DNA from: an uncultured Thermofilaceae archaeon
Lineage (GTDB): Archaea; Thermoproteota; Thermoprotei; Thermofilales; Thermofilaceae
Assembly (NCBI GenBank): GCA_938036345.1
Contig: CALHPJ010000001.1
Coordinates: 62,001-126,000, forward strand
DNA length: 64,000 nt
Reading direction: 5' to 3'
Shown: in pieces, positions 34,391 through 44,181 of the stretch
Numbering within the stretch: position 1 is the stretch's first letter
Layout: each line of letters begins with the position of its first letter
The notes under the pieces: model-generated
Told to the model about the DNA's origin: nothing
The model's database searches: none
What the model saw: the letters and a program-made list of their open reading frames with translations, nothing else
Made by a program: the position numbers and the translations under genes

Positions 34391-35830
34391 TCACCTTTTA
34401 AGCATAGCTACTATGAGCGCAATTAAAACGATGATCAACGGAAGTAAAAGTATGAAGATGGGGATATTCTCCTCGATAACCCTCAGGATGACTTCCGGCA
34501 AAGGTTCCCTTTCCTCAAGCCCCCCAACCACTATTTTCAGGCTTTTGGCCGGCAGATCTATTCTCCGTATCGATGCCTTGAGCTCCTCTACGGTTAAGGA
34601 AACATCTCTCGAAACTAGGGACTGAGTGCGCAGCATGAACTTATCAGCTAGCCCCTCTTGGCGTTTTTCGAGGTCGCTTACCTCAGCCACGTTGACGCTA
34701 TCGATGGTTGCATAGCCTATCGTCAGCGCGTGCAATGGCTTCAACTCTTTGTCAAACGTTAAAACTAGCAACGAGTTTTCGCTGCCGAAAACAGCTGTTA
34801 TGCGGCCTTCATGCTGACCGATGGCTAAGGGTACGAGGTCCCGGTCGCAGGCTACCTCGACAGCCCTGAAGGGTCTGTCTTCTTCTACTAAAAGGATTAC
34901 ACCAAATTCTCGGTTCTTTATGATCCTGTAGCCCAGGAGGTACAGCCTACCGTCAAAAGATAGGAGGTCGACGAATCCATCATAGCCAGGCGTTCCGAAA
35001 GCTGTGGTCCTAACCCCGTCCTCGCCCACGAGAGCGTAAAAACCGTCGCTGTAGCCTTTCGAGGAGCTCCTCGTCAACCCGGCCAACACCGTAGTCCCAT
35101 CGAAGCCATGTAGGGCAGCCAACCCTTCATCCACGTCTGCCCCACCCAGGGTGAAGGCGCGGATCACCTTAGAGTCCTTAACGTACACTGCCAAGGCATC
35201 GGACATCGAGACGTTGTAGCTCCACGTAGCGCCTACTAGCAGCAATCCTTCGCCTGCCGCATATGCTTTCTCCACGAAGCTGTGGTAGTAAGGTACACCG
35301 AGGGAAACCGCTCCACCGATTTCGCCGCTTTCCTTAACAGTAATGACCGCTAGGTCACTTACACCGGTATTCGGATTCTGGCTTAAACCGACAACTATGC
35401 GATTATTGCTTAGGAAAACTACTGACTTAGCTATGTCTCCGAAACCTGAGCTTAGCTTCAACGCGCGTGCTATTTCGCAGCTTAGCCCGTTGCAGCGGAA
35501 CTCGGCGAACAGCATTGAGCGGCTGAAGGGCGAACCTTGGAGGTATCCCACAGCAACAATGCTTGAGTCGCTCTCGGCCGCGTCCAGGAAAACCCCTTTC
35601 GCGTCGAGTTCAAGGTAGGCGGAGAACCCCGTACCGCGATCGAGGTCAACTAAAGCTAGAAGAGGGTAAAGCGCTCCACTCGACTCGGCCTGACCGTAGG
35701 CGAGCAATTGACCGCCAGCGGTCACCCTAGCCCCCTTGAAGCTTACCTGAGCAGGCTGGCTAAGAGAGGCTGCTGGAAGCAGCAACACAGCGATCAGCGC
35801 CGCAGCCTCTCGCACGGTGCCCACTTCCAC
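34391..35830 (-). CDS. Secreted membrane-anchored protein, probable beta-propeller
   Basis: 479 aa. N-terminal signal peptide (ALIAVLLLPAASLSQP), a repeated pattern of four-stranded blades (recurrent turns such as DSSIVAVGYLQG, NNRIVVGLSQN, GEGLLLVGATW, GTTVLAGLTRS, DGRLYLLGYRI), then a stalk and one C-terminal membrane helix (FILLLPLIIVLIALIVAML). Probably a surface propeller anchored in the membrane. Start GTG at 35830 (GTG at 35824 is alternative). Lies between tRNA-Glu and the transporter locus; function unknown. Confidence 0.75.
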   Translation of the reverse strand: MEVGTVREAAALIAVLLLPAASLSQPAQVSFKGARVTAGGQLLAYGQAESSGALYPLLALVDLDRGTGFSAYLELDAKGVFLDAAESDSSIVAVGYLQGSPFSRSMLFAEFRCNGLSCEIARALKLSSGFGDIAKSVVFLSNNRIVVGLSQNPNTGVSDLAVITVKESGEIGGAVSLGVPYYHSFVEKAYAAGEGLLLVGATWSYNVSMSDALAVYVKDSKVIRAFTLGGADVDEGLAALHGFDGTTVLAGLTRSSSKGYSDGFYALVGEDGVRTTAFGTPGYDGFVDLLSFDGRLYLLGYRIIKNREFGVILLVEEDRPFRAVEVACDRDLVPLAIGQHEGRITAVFGSENSLLVLTFDKELKPLHALTIGYATIDSVNVAEVSDLEKRQEGLADKFMLRTQSLVSRDVSLTVEELKASIRRIDLPAKSLKIVVGGLEEREPLPEVILRVIEENIPIFILLLPLIIVLIALIVAMLKR

Positions 35831-35915
35831 AGCCCCTTAATAAGGTGATTGGTTTATAGGTGAAACTTCTCAACCAAGTAAAGTAAAGAATATAAAGCTC
35901 TTTTAGGGGGGAATT

Positions 35916-38582
35916 ATGATGGGAACCGGAAAAGTAAAAGCTCTAGCGTTGGTTCTGCTAATGGTTACAAGCGCGCTCGCTTTCTTAATCCCCGCGTCAG
36001 CCGCTCCCGCGGAAGTTCCCTACGGGCCCTGGCTCGATGAAGTAGTTTGGGTTAAGGAGGGTGAGCCAGCCAAGGTTGTGGAGATGCTCAGCAAAGGCGA
36101 CATTCATGCCTACTTCATCGACGTGCGTGCCGATCCGAAGCTAGCTGAAAGGATAAAAACGGATCCGAACATAGGCTACAAGTACGCGTTTGGCCTGTAC
36201 TTCGAGCTAACCTTCAACCCCGTAGGTCCCGAGTTTAAGGACGGTAGCTTCAATCCGTTTTCCAACCCGAGGATCAGGGAGGCTATGAACTGGCTCGTCG
36301 ACAGGGAGTACATAGTTAACGAGATAATGCTCGGTTTCGCCAAACCTAAATGGTTACCCTTGGTTTCAGCTTTCCCTGACTACGCTAAGCTCGCCGACGT
36401 CGTGAAGATGCTCGAGGCGGCCTACTCTTATAACCCGGAGAAAGCAAGGGAAGTTATATTTGAGGAGCTTGCTAAAATGGGTTGCGAGTATAGGGAGGGG
36501 AAGTGGTATTATAAGGGTAGGCCGATAGTCATTAAGGCGCTGATCAGAGTCGAGGATCAGAGGAGGCAGATTGGCGACTACGTAGCCGATCAGTTGGAAA
36601 AGCTGGGCTTCACCACTGAGCGCATGTACAAAACTTCGAGAGAAGCCGCCCCAATATGGATCCGAGGTAATCCAGCTGACGGTCAATGGCATGTCTACAC
36701 TGGAGGCTGGATAACCACAGCCGTAAGCAGAGACGACGCCGATGTCTGGGCCTTCTTTTACACGCCGCTCGGTAGACCCGAGCCCCTATGGCAGGCGTAT
36801 AAGCCGGATCCAATATTCTACGAGATAGCGGAAAAACTTTGGAATAGGAAGTTCGCCACTATCGAGGAGAGGCAAGAGCTAATGGCGAAGGCTGCCGAGC
36901 TAGCCATGAAAGACTCCGTGCGAGTGTGGGTTGTCGACCAGGTAGTGCCTTACCTTTACAGGAGGGATGTCACCCTGGCAGCCGACCTGAGCGGCGGTTT
37001 CGCCACGGCCTTGTGGTCTAGGACCGCCAGGTTCGTCGACAAGGTGGGAGGTACTTTCAGAGCTGGTAATAGAGAGGTCTTAGTCGATCCCTGGAACCCA
37101 GTTGCGGGGACCAATTGGGTCTATGATGCTGTTATTATAACACCAACACTATCCTATGCCTTTCTTACGAACCCGTACACTGGCTTACCGATGCCGGAAA
37201 GGCTAGTTAAGGCCGAGCTCTACGTTTCCAAGGACGTTTCCACCGTAGCCACCAGCGACTGGTTAACGCTGACCTTCGTCGATAAGGTTGAGGTGCCGGC
37301 CGACGCCTGGTATGCCTACGACACGAAGGCTAAAAAGGTTGTAACCGCGGGCGAGGCTGGGGCGAAGACCGCTTTAGCTAGGATTGTCTGCCACTACGGC
37401 GACATACTCGGTAAGATCAAGTACCACGATGGCACTACCATGAGTTTAGCGGATTGGGTTTGGAGCTGGCCTTTCAGCTTCTACAGAGTTGACCCCGACA
37501 GCCCGCTTTACGACGCGGCCGCGGTACCCGGCTTCACTTCGTGGAGGGAAACGTTCGTGGCCTGGAGGATTGTGAGTACGTCGCCGTTCGTTGTTGAGTA
37601 CTACGTAAACTTCACGCATCCCGAAGCGGAGTTTATCGTCTCCTCTTATGCGGGCTGGCCGAACAGACCGTGGCACGTAACAGCTATCGGTATTAAAGCG
37701 GAGGAGAAGGGGCTGCTAGCGTTTAGCTCGAGTAAAGCGGATAAGATGAAGGTCGAGTGGATGAACTACATAGGTGGCCCCTCGCTGGCCATTTTATCCG
37801 AGATGCTGGAGGAAGCCATTGCGACAGGCTACATACCGTTCCCCGAGTTCAACTCCCAGTACATAAAGCAGGATGAGGCGAAAGCGAGGTACCAAGCGCT
37901 GAAATCCTGGTATGCGACCCACAAACACTTCTGGGTCGGCAACGGGCCATTTTACTTAGATAGTGCCGATTTCACAGCGCACACGGCTGTCCTCAAAGCG
38001 TTCAGAGAGTACCCGGACAAAGCCGATAGATGGGCTTGGCTCGCCGAACCCCCGATTCCGGATGTAAAGGTAGAGGTTCCGGAGAACGTCGTGCCGGGCC
38101 TTGAGGCCACGATAACGTTTAGGGTTAGCTACAAGGGGCAGCCCTACCCCGTTAACAGGGTAGATTTTGTTAAGTACATGGTGCTAGATAGCGCGGGCAA
38201 TGTGGTCGCTAAAGGGGATGCCGCCGCAAAGACGGATGGCGTTTGGAGCGCCACGCTAAGTAGCTTAGAAACTGGGAGGTTTACTCCGGGCACATACCGC
38301 GTGCTAGTATTTGCTCTAAGCAAGGATGTCGCTATGCCAGTTACAGCTGAAGCCTCTTTCACAACTATTCCGCAGCTAGCTTACCTGATGACCCTACTTG
38401 GACGCACAGAGGCGAGAATCGTCAGCCTAGAGCAGAGCATTGCAGCCAGACTCGAAAGTGTTGAGAACCGAGTTGCATCCCTGGAATCCAATGCAAGCAT
38501 CCTCATGGCCCTAGCCGCTATAGCGGTAATCCTAGCCATTTTAGCCCTTGCGCTACCATTGGTTAGGAAGCCGAAGACTTAA
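35916..38582 (+). CDS. ABC peptide/oligosaccharide transporter substrate-binding protein (family 5), circularly permuted
   Basis: 888 aa. Signal peptide, an extracellular binding region, an Ig-like domain (about residues 710-820), a short coiled coil and a C-terminal membrane anchor. Family-5 landmarks occur in unusual order. The part normally C-terminal comes first: KGDIHAYF (61) and NPRIREAMNWLVDREYIV (117). The part normally N-terminal comes second: DPWNPVAGTNWVYD (about 390), KYHDGTTMSLADWVW (about 500) and GNGPFYL (about 674). ATG with AGGGGGG upstream and a TATA box at 35890. First gene of locus one; its own terminator region (38583-) separates it from the permeases. Confidence 0.85.
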   Translation: MMGTGKVKALALVLLMVTSALAFLIPASAAPAEVPYGPWLDEVVWVKEGEPAKVVEMLSKGDIHAYFIDVRADPKLAERIKTDPNIGYKYAFGLYFELTFNPVGPEFKDGSFNPFSNPRIREAMNWLVDREYIVNEIMLGFAKPKWLPLVSAFPDYAKLADVVKMLEAAYSYNPEKAREVIFEELAKMGCEYREGKWYYKGRPIVIKALIRVEDQRRQIGDYVADQLEKLGFTTERMYKTSREAAPIWIRGNPADGQWHVYTGGWITTAVSRDDADVWAFFYTPLGRPEPLWQAYKPDPIFYEIAEKLWNRKFATIEERQELMAKAAELAMKDSVRVWVVDQVVPYLYRRDVTLAADLSGGFATALWSRTARFVDKVGGTFRAGNREVLVDPWNPVAGTNWVYDAVIITPTLSYAFLTNPYTGLPMPERLVKAELYVSKDVSTVATSDWLTLTFVDKVEVPADAWYAYDTKAKKVVTAGEAGAKTALARIVCHYGDILGKIKYHDGTTMSLADWVWSWPFSFYRVDPDSPLYDAAAVPGFTSWRETFVAWRIVSTSPFVVEYYVNFTHPEAEFIVSSYAGWPNRPWHVTAIGIKAEEKGLLAFSSSKADKMKVEWMNYIGGPSLAILSEMLEEAIATGYIPFPEFNSQYIKQDEAKARYQALKSWYATHKHFWVGNGPFYLDSADFTAHTAVLKAFREYPDKADRWAWLAEPPIPDVKVEVPENVVPGLEATITFRVSYKGQPYPVNRVDFVKYMVLDSAGNVVAKGDAAAKTDGVWSATLSSLETGRFTPGTYRVLVFALSKDVAMPVTAEASFTTIPQLAYLMTLLGRTEARIVSLEQSIAARLESVENRVASLESNASILMALAAIAVILAILALALPLVRKPKT

Positions 38583-38820
38583 ATACAAATTTTTTATTTT
38601 TTATATATATTTTCATATTTTTAGAAAATCACTGGAAATACATACATAAGATTTATAATGTAGTATTTACTATTTTATAACCATAACCTGGTTTACTAAA
38701 CAATGTTCAGCAAATGCTCGTAGCCAATTAAAAATTTACTATTGGGGTGGGTCTCGGCTGTAGTACAGCCTTATGAGGATGTAAAGTTTTTATATTGGCT
38801 TTTAAGAAGGGGCAAGAACC
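38583..38820. other. AT-rich intergenic terminator and promoter region
   Basis: T-rich runs after the binding protein (probable terminator). At 38756-38770 is a perfect 15-base palindrome, GGCTGT-agt-ACAGCC, 20-30 bases upstream of the tttttata box (38787-38794) for the permease operon. No gene seen. The palindrome is operator-like but unassigned. Confidence 0.45.
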
Positions 38821-39885
38821 ATGGCTGTGAAGGGTTTAGTGAAATACATAGCTAGAAGGGGGATAGTACTATTCATTACAATGCTTATAGCGACTTACTT
38901 GACTATCTTGGTTGCAAACATGGGTGGCAAAGTCGATGAATTGGTTAAGGCTGATCTGCGGCTCAGCATTCAAGATATGGTAAACAGGAACCCTGCGTAC
39001 AGGGTTCTCTCCGGCGCTGAGAGAGAAAAAATAATAGAGCAAATTTACCAGGACGAGATAAAAAGGCTCGGTTACGACCAGCCTTTCTTAATTAGGAGCT
39101 TAGCTTACCTGCGTGATGCGATAACCTTGAATCTGGGGCGCGCGCTCTTCATGACCAGCGACACGGGCTCACGCTTAGTTAAGAACATCATTCTGGAGAG
39201 GCTTCCTGCGACGGTCATTCTTTTCACAACCGTTACGCTAATCAACTTCTTCCTGCACCTCTTCCTAGGGCTGTATCTCTCTAGGCACTATGGAAGCCGG
39301 TTCGACAAGCTGGTTATATCGCTGGCACCAACCTCCGTGATTCCTGGCTGGTTCTACGGCATATTCCTCATACTGATATTTTACTCCTGGCTCCACGTTT
39401 TACCGCCAGGAGGATTCGTGGATACGCCTCCTCCGAAGGACCCGCTACTGTACGCGCTCAGCGTGTTAAAACACATGATCCTGCCAATGCTTTCGTGGAT
39501 AATCTCCGGGTTCTTCCTTGGCGTGTACGGTAGCCGAACCTTTTTCCTGATTTTCTCGACCGAAGACTACGTGGAGGCTGCAAAGGCGAAGGGCCTTCCA
39601 CCCAGGCTTATAGAGACCAGGTACATACTTAGACCTTCGCTACCGCCAATAGTGACGGGCTTAGCGCTAGGTCTCATCGGCTCGTGGGGCGGTGCAATAA
39701 TTACGGAGACTGTTTTCCAGTGGCCGGGTCTCGGGCTTGTGACCATGGCGGCAATACAGTACTTCGACACGCCCGTGATACTGGGTATAACCGTGATCTA
39801 CGCTTACCTCCTAATGGCAACAGTCCTGATACTTGACTTAGTCTACGGTGTTCTTGATCCTAGGATAAGAGTGCAGTTCGGGTGA
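38821..39885 (+). CDS. ABC transporter permease, DppB type
   Basis: 354 aa inner-membrane permease of family-5 importers. Begins with a membrane helix (FITMLIATYLTILVANM), has a periplasmic-side insert of about 80 residues, then five further helices. The EAA loop, which contacts the ATPase, is near EDYVEAAKAKGLPPRLI. Ends DPRIRVQFG, as DppB proteins do. ATG at 38821. The next gene begins 5 bases after the stop. Confidence 0.92.
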   Translation: MAVKGLVKYIARRGIVLFITMLIATYLTILVANMGGKVDELVKADLRLSIQDMVNRNPAYRVLSGAEREKIIEQIYQDEIKRLGYDQPFLIRSLAYLRDAITLNLGRALFMTSDTGSRLVKNIILERLPATVILFTTVTLINFFLHLFLGLYLSRHYGSRFDKLVISLAPTSVIPGWFYGIFLILIFYSWLHVLPPGGFVDTPPPKDPLLYALSVLKHMILPMLSWIISGFFLGVYGSRTFFLIFSTEDYVEAAKAKGLPPRLIETRYILRPSLPPIVTGLALGLIGSWGGAIITETVFQWPGLGLVTMAAIQYFDTPVILGITVIYAYLLMATVLILDLVYGVLDPRIRVQFG

Positions 39886-39889
39886 GGGT

Positions 39890-41317
39890 ATGGGTTCTGC
39901 CAGAGAGGGGAAGGTTAAAAGCATTGTCAGGGAAGCTCTATCTTACAAGTCGGGAGCGGCGGGCGTAGGCATACTAATCTTCTTAGCTGCCTTATCCATA
40001 TACGCGGTTATAGCGATACCTTATGACGAGGCCATCAGAATGTGGAGAGGCCAGGAAGCCATGTGGCTTGACAACCCGCGCACAGCGGCGCCGGAGTGGA
40101 TCCAGTTTTTCTCCGTCAAAAAGCTCCCAAAAACCATTGTGCTCGATTCGCGTACCCGCTCACCTTACGTTAGCAAAGCCGAGGTGGAGATGCCGGGCCT
40201 AAATATGAAAAAGGTAATCATAGAATTCAGGTTTGTGTACGATTTCGATGAACTGCCAAGCGAGCTTAACATCTTCTTCTTCTCGAACTTCTCGGGAGCT
40301 GGGGCACCTTTAGTGACAATCAACTGGGTGAAACCCAGCGCTGAGACCATCACTATGGCGAAGTATGGTTTAAGGGCCCCCGACGATAGATTGTACGTTT
40401 CAATCAGCGACAGCATACTTAGGACTTTAACAAACCTGTATAGCGAAAAATATCCGGTGAATACTAGTGAAAGGCTTACCGTACTTAAGCTTCTTTTCGG
40501 AAAAGTTGACGGAGCTTCGCTTGAAAGCGGCGAATTCGAGGTGGAGAAGGGAACTTATAGGTTAATACTCGAAGCGCTAGTTTTCGGTGTGCAGACAAGC
40601 TTCGACGCTAAGGCAGTGGTCTACGGTACGATTCACGGGCCAGCCGGAACCGACCACCTCAGAAGGCCACTGGAAATAGCTTTGCTTTGGGGCACTCCGA
40701 TCGCTCTAGCCTTCGGTTTAACGGCGTCTCTGCTCACGACGTTCATCCAGCTAGTAATAGCGACGGTAAGCGGCTGGTACGGTGGATGGGTGGACTCCCT
40801 TATCCAGAGGATAACCGAAGTAAACATGGTGCTGCCGTTCCTGCCGTTCCTCATAATGATCTCCGTCTTCTACAAGGTGGATATATGGGTCATACTGGCA
40901 GTGGTGATAGCTTTAAGCATATTTGGGGGCGGGATTAAGAGTACGAGGGCCCTCGTTATGCAGATAAAAGAGTACCCCTACATCGAAGCCGCACGGGCCT
41001 ACGGCGCATCCGACTTCAGGGTCATACTTCTCTACATAATTCCCAAAATCCTCCCACCGGTAATTCCCGGCTTGGTATCGGCTGTTCCCGGGTACGTCTT
41101 CCTCGAAGCAGCACTGGCGTTCCTTGGGCTTGGGGATCCATTCCTTCCGACTTGGGGCAAGATCCTAAACGACGCTAACACTAACGGCGCGCTTTACCGG
41201 GGTCTATACTACTGGGTGCTCGAACCGGCTGCGATGCTGATGCTCACGTCATTCGCCTTTGCTTTCCTGGGTTTCGCCCTGGACAAGATAGTTAACCCGA
41301 GGCTAAGGGAGATGTAG
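39890..41317 (+). CDS. ABC transporter permease, DppC type, with large insert
   Basis: 475 aa, against about 300 for DppC. After the first membrane helix (AAGVGILIFLAALSIYAVIA) there is an extra region of about 190 residues with beta character, then the DppC core beginning GPAGTDHLRRPLEIALLWG and the EAA loop YPYIEAARAYGASDF. The C-terminal helices end in NPRLREM. The insert likely faces outside. ATG at 39890 follows GTGAGGGT. The partner of the DppB-type permease. Confidence 0.9.
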   Translation: MGSAREGKVKSIVREALSYKSGAAGVGILIFLAALSIYAVIAIPYDEAIRMWRGQEAMWLDNPRTAAPEWIQFFSVKKLPKTIVLDSRTRSPYVSKAEVEMPGLNMKKVIIEFRFVYDFDELPSELNIFFFSNFSGAGAPLVTINWVKPSAETITMAKYGLRAPDDRLYVSISDSILRTLTNLYSEKYPVNTSERLTVLKLLFGKVDGASLESGEFEVEKGTYRLILEALVFGVQTSFDAKAVVYGTIHGPAGTDHLRRPLEIALLWGTPIALAFGLTASLLTTFIQLVIATVSGWYGGWVDSLIQRITEVNMVLPFLPFLIMISVFYKVDIWVILAVVIALSIFGGGIKSTRALVMQIKEYPYIEAARAYGASDFRVILLYIIPKILPPVIPGLVSAVPGYVFLEAALAFLGLGDPFLPTWGKILNDANTNGALYRGLYYWVLEPAAMLMLTSFAFAFLGFALDKIVNPRLREM

Positions 41318-41327
41318 GGGTGATGGT

Positions 41328-42296
41328 ATGCCGGAAGTCATTTTGAGTGTCAAGGACCTATGCCTCTATTATGCTACGAGAAGGGGAGTTGTAAAGGCGG
41401 TTGACAAGGTCAGCTTCGATCTGCGCAGGGGTGAAAGTCTAGCGATAGTCGGCGAGTCCGGGTGCGGAAAAACATCGCTGGCTAGGGCGATTATACGCCT
41501 GCTCCCACGCAACGTGCACACCTTCGACGGACAACTCCTCCTCAACGGCCAGGACATTATGAAGCTGGATGATGAAGAGTTTCGTAAGGAGGTTAGATGG
41601 AGGAAGATCTCCATCGTTTTCCAGGCCGCCCAAAATTCGCTAAACCCGGTTTTAAGGGTCGGGTTCCAGATAGCTGAGCCCCTCATGATCCACAACGGCA
41701 TGCCCAGGGAGGAAGCTCTTTCGGAAGCTAAGAAGTACCTCAGGATGGTCGGTGTCCACGAGAGCTTCGCTGAGCGCTACCCGTTCGAGCTGAGCGGCGG
41801 CATGAAGCAGAGGGCCGTCATAGCCATGGCGCTCATAATGAAGCCCTATGTCGTTATACTGGATGAGCCTACTTCCGCTCTCGATGTAATAACTCAAGCG
41901 AATATAATGAACTTGCTAAAATCGATTAAATCTGAAACCGGCATAAGCTACATATTCATAACTCACGACGTGGCTCTCTCGAGTGAGCTAGCCGATAAGG
42001 TAGCCGTCATGTATGCCGGCGAGATCGTAGAGCTTACGGAGAGCGAAGAGTTCTACACTAGCCCGAAGCATCCATACGCCCAGAAGTTGATGGCAAGCGT
42101 GCCGACGCTTAGAGCCGATAAAAAGCTCGAGTTCATCCCCGGCACACCGCCCAGCTTGATTAACCCCCCGCCCGGCTGCCGTTTCCATCCCCGGTGCCCC
42201 TACGTGATGGATGTTTGCCGCAGCGAGGAGCCCCCTGTCGTCGAGGTGAAACCTGGGCACTATGTCAAGTGCTGGCTCTACGCGAAGGGTGGTTGA
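41328..42296 (+). CDS. ABC transporter ATP-binding protein, DppD type
   Basis: 322 aa ATPase. Walker A GESGCGKTS, Q loop FQAAQNS, signature LSGGMKQRAVIAMAL, Walker B VVILDEPTSALD, H-loop FITHD. The C-terminal family-5 motif PPGCRFHPRCPYVMDVC is present (a Cys-rich tail possibly binding a Fe-S cluster). The last 130 bases are duplicated in the next gene. Stop one base before the next ATG: the pair is translated together. Confidence 0.95.
   Translation: MPEVILSVKDLCLYYATRRGVVKAVDKVSFDLRRGESLAIVGESGCGKTSLARAIIRLLPRNVHTFDGQLLLNGQDIMKLDDEEFRKEVRWRKISIVFQAAQNSLNPVLRVGFQIAEPLMIHNGMPREEALSEAKKYLRMVGVHESFAERYPFELSGGMKQRAVIAMALIMKPYVVILDEPTSALDVITQANIMNLLKSIKSETGISYIFITHDVALSSELADKVAVMYAGEIVELTESEEFYTSPKHPYAQKLMASVPTLRADKKLEFIPGTPPSLINPPPGCRFHPRCPYVMDVCRSEEPPVVEVKPGHYVKCWLYAKGG
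42159..42236 (+). repeat. 78-bp conserved ATPase tract, copy 1
   Basis: Identical to copies at 43144, 45010 and 46005. Codes for INPPPGCRFHPRCPYVMDVC plus RSEEPP. With its flanks it is identical to copy 2 over 137 bp (42150-42286). Confidence 0.95.
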
Positions 42297-42297
42297 G

Positions 42298-43278
42298 ATG
42301 GAGGAGGGAGTACTAAGGGTTGAAAATTTAAGTAAATGGTTCACTATCAGAAGGGGGTTACTGGCACCGCCGCTCACCTTAAGAGCTGTCGATAACGTTA
42401 GCTTTGAGCTGAGGCGCGGGGAGGCTGTCTCCTTAGTGGGTGAATCCGGCAGCGGGAAGACCACTCTTGGTAAAACCGTGCTCCGCCTGTACGAGCCAAC
42501 GAGTGGGCGTATTTTGTTCAAGGGAAGGGATGTTACGAACCTTAAGGGTAAAGAGCTGCTGTGGTACAAACGCGAGACGGGGCTAGTGCAGCAGGATCCT
42601 TATGGCGCCATGCCGTCGTTTATGACCATATCCAGGATTCTTGAGGAACCTTTGATCATACATAAGATAGGCACCGCGGAAGAGAGGAAGGAAGCGGTTT
42701 TCAAAGCCTTGGAGGACGTTAGGCTTACACCGGTTGAAGATTTCGCGTTCAAGTACCCGCACATGCTGAGCGGAGGGCAGCTTCAGAGGGTTGCGATCGC
42801 GCGGGCCCTAATTTTAGGCCCTAGCTTCGTCGTAGCTGACGAGCCTGTATCGATGCTCGACGCCTCGGTAAGAATTGAAATACTTACGCTGATGAGGGAG
42901 CTGCAGGAAAAGAGGGGCATCAGCTTCATTTACATCACCCACGACCTATCAACTACAAGGTACTTCTCCGAGTGGATCTTCATAATGTACGCCGGGCATT
43001 TAGTCGAAAAAGCCCCTACAAAAGAGCTGATAAGGGAACCCCAGCACCCCTACACCCAAGCGCTGCTGGCGGCAATACCCGACCCCGACCCAGAGAACAG
43101 GAAGAGGTATAGGGAGGTGCCGCCAGGCGAGCCCCCCAGCTTGATTAACCCCCCGCCCGGCTGCCGTTTCCATCCCCGGTGCCCCTACGTGATGGATGTT
43201 TGCCGCAGCGAGGAGCCCCCTGTCGTCGAGGTGAAACCTGGGCACTATGTCAAGTGCTGGCTCTACGCGAAAAAGTAA
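42298..43278 (+). CDS. ABC transporter ATP-binding protein, DppF type
   Basis: 326 aa ATPase, partner of the DppD-type subunit. Walker A GESGSGKTT, Q loop VQQDPYG, signature LSGGQLQRVAIARAL, Walker B FVVADEPVSMLD, H-loop YITHD, C-terminal GCRFHPRCPYVMDVC. ATG at 42298, one base after the previous stop; the longer frame to 42262 would overlap the previous gene. Shares an identical 137-bp tract near its 3' end with the preceding ATPase. Confidence 0.94.
   Translation: MEEGVLRVENLSKWFTIRRGLLAPPLTLRAVDNVSFELRRGEAVSLVGESGSGKTTLGKTVLRLYEPTSGRILFKGRDVTNLKGKELLWYKRETGLVQQDPYGAMPSFMTISRILEEPLIIHKIGTAEERKEAVFKALEDVRLTPVEDFAFKYPHMLSGGQLQRVAIARALILGPSFVVADEPVSMLDASVRIEILTLMRELQEKRGISFIYITHDLSTTRYFSEWIFIMYAGHLVEKAPTKELIREPQHPYTQALLAAIPDPDPENRKRYREVPPGEPPSLINPPPGCRFHPRCPYVMDVCRSEEPPVVEVKPGHYVKCWLYAKK
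43144..43221 (+). repeat. 78-bp conserved ATPase tract, copy 2
   Basis: Identical to copy 1; the extended identity is 43135-43271 (137 bp). Confidence 0.95.
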
Positions 43279-43819
43279 GTACGTCTTAATAGTTGCAGCC
43301 GGAGCAGCATCCGTAGCCATAGGGTTGTTCCTTTCGTTGTATGCCTCCTACTACGTTTCTCCGCGTCAGCTGAGCGAGGAAAGCTTCGGTTTCAGCTTCG
43401 AAGGTGAAAGGAGTGTTACTCTACGGCTGCCGGGTGCGACCGGCGAGAGGGTGTACTACTTCCTATACTTGTCTTCAACTGAGCCTCTTAACGCTACGAT
43501 AAAATTTACACGCGGTAACAACACAGTTGGCCTAGTGAATGCTGGCGCAGGAACCAGGCTACTTAAGGAGGGAAGCTTACTGCTAAGCGGAGCCCCAGAG
43601 AGAGCTCTGCTGGTACTTCAATGCGCCTCCTGCGAGGTAAACGGTACCATCTCCGTAAGGTATTTCAGCGTAGATTACGGTAAGCTGCTAGCGCTCGATA
43701 TAGCCGTCCTAATGTTATCGCTTGCCGGGCTCATAGCGCTCGCGTACGGATCATACGCGCTAGTCTATTATACTAAGGCCCTGCCTCGAAGAAGCCTGGA
43801 AGTAGGTTCCAAGCATTAG
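43247..43819 (+). CDS. Small membrane protein after the ABC operon
   Basis: 190 aa. N-terminal helix (VLIVAAGAASVAIGLFLSLY) after a basic tip MSSAGSTRKSK, an extracellular beta region, and a second C-terminal helix (ALDIAVLMLSLAGLIALAYG). The ATG at 43247 overlaps the DppF stop by 32 bases and starts inside the duplicated tract. Not a known family. Its position at the end of locus one suggests an accessory role; the second locus ends with a different membrane protein. Confidence 0.68.
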   Translation: MSSAGSTRKSKYVLIVAAGAASVAIGLFLSLYASYYVSPRQLSEESFGFSFEGERSVTLRLPGATGERVYYFLYLSSTEPLNATIKFTRGNNTVGLVNAGAGTRLLKEGSLLLSGAPERALLVLQCASCEVNGTISVRYFSVDYGKLLALDIAVLMLSLAGLIALAYGSYALVYYTKALPRRSLEVGSKH

Positions 43820-44181
43820 CTTACAATTTTTGAACTATCAGGTAAAAACTTTTACGGGTTCAGAGCGCCCCCTCTCGCCGTTTAAGTACGGCGGGAAGTG
43901 TAGCTGGTCAGCCGAGCTAACTCGCGTATGAGTTCTAGACTCAAAGGTTGCTGCGCTTTTGTCACCGGAATCTATTCACTCGAGGAAAACTCAACTTGCA
44001 GTTAATCGCAAGTGAGGATAAAACATTGTGGCTTTCAACTCCATACCCACGGGAATCTAAAGGCTGAGTCATTGCATAGAGTTTTAGCTCATGCGGGGTC
44101 ATTTAAAAGCATCCATGGAAAACTCGCTAAAAGTTTATAATTCCTTTAAGTTTACCCCGATTCCAGCTAAAGGTGTATGGG
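43820..44181. other. Gene-free stretch before second transporter locus
   Basis: No supported gene. A bulged hairpin CTC(a)ACTTGC-N8-GCAAGTGAG lies at 43990-44016 and a smaller CGCCG/CGGCG hairpin at about 43878-43895. A gtttataa box at 44133-44140 is well placed for the ATPase gene at 44182. The hairpins could be terminator or regulatory RNA structure; not recognised. Confidence 0.5.

Noticed and set aside
42262-42297. Longer start for the DppF gene
   Set aside because: It would lie within the preceding gene's duplicated tail. ATG 42298 sits one base after the stop.
43860-44060. CRISPR array between the transporter loci
   Set aside because: GGAATCTA occurs twice but no regular repeat-spacer pattern exists; no cas gene seen.
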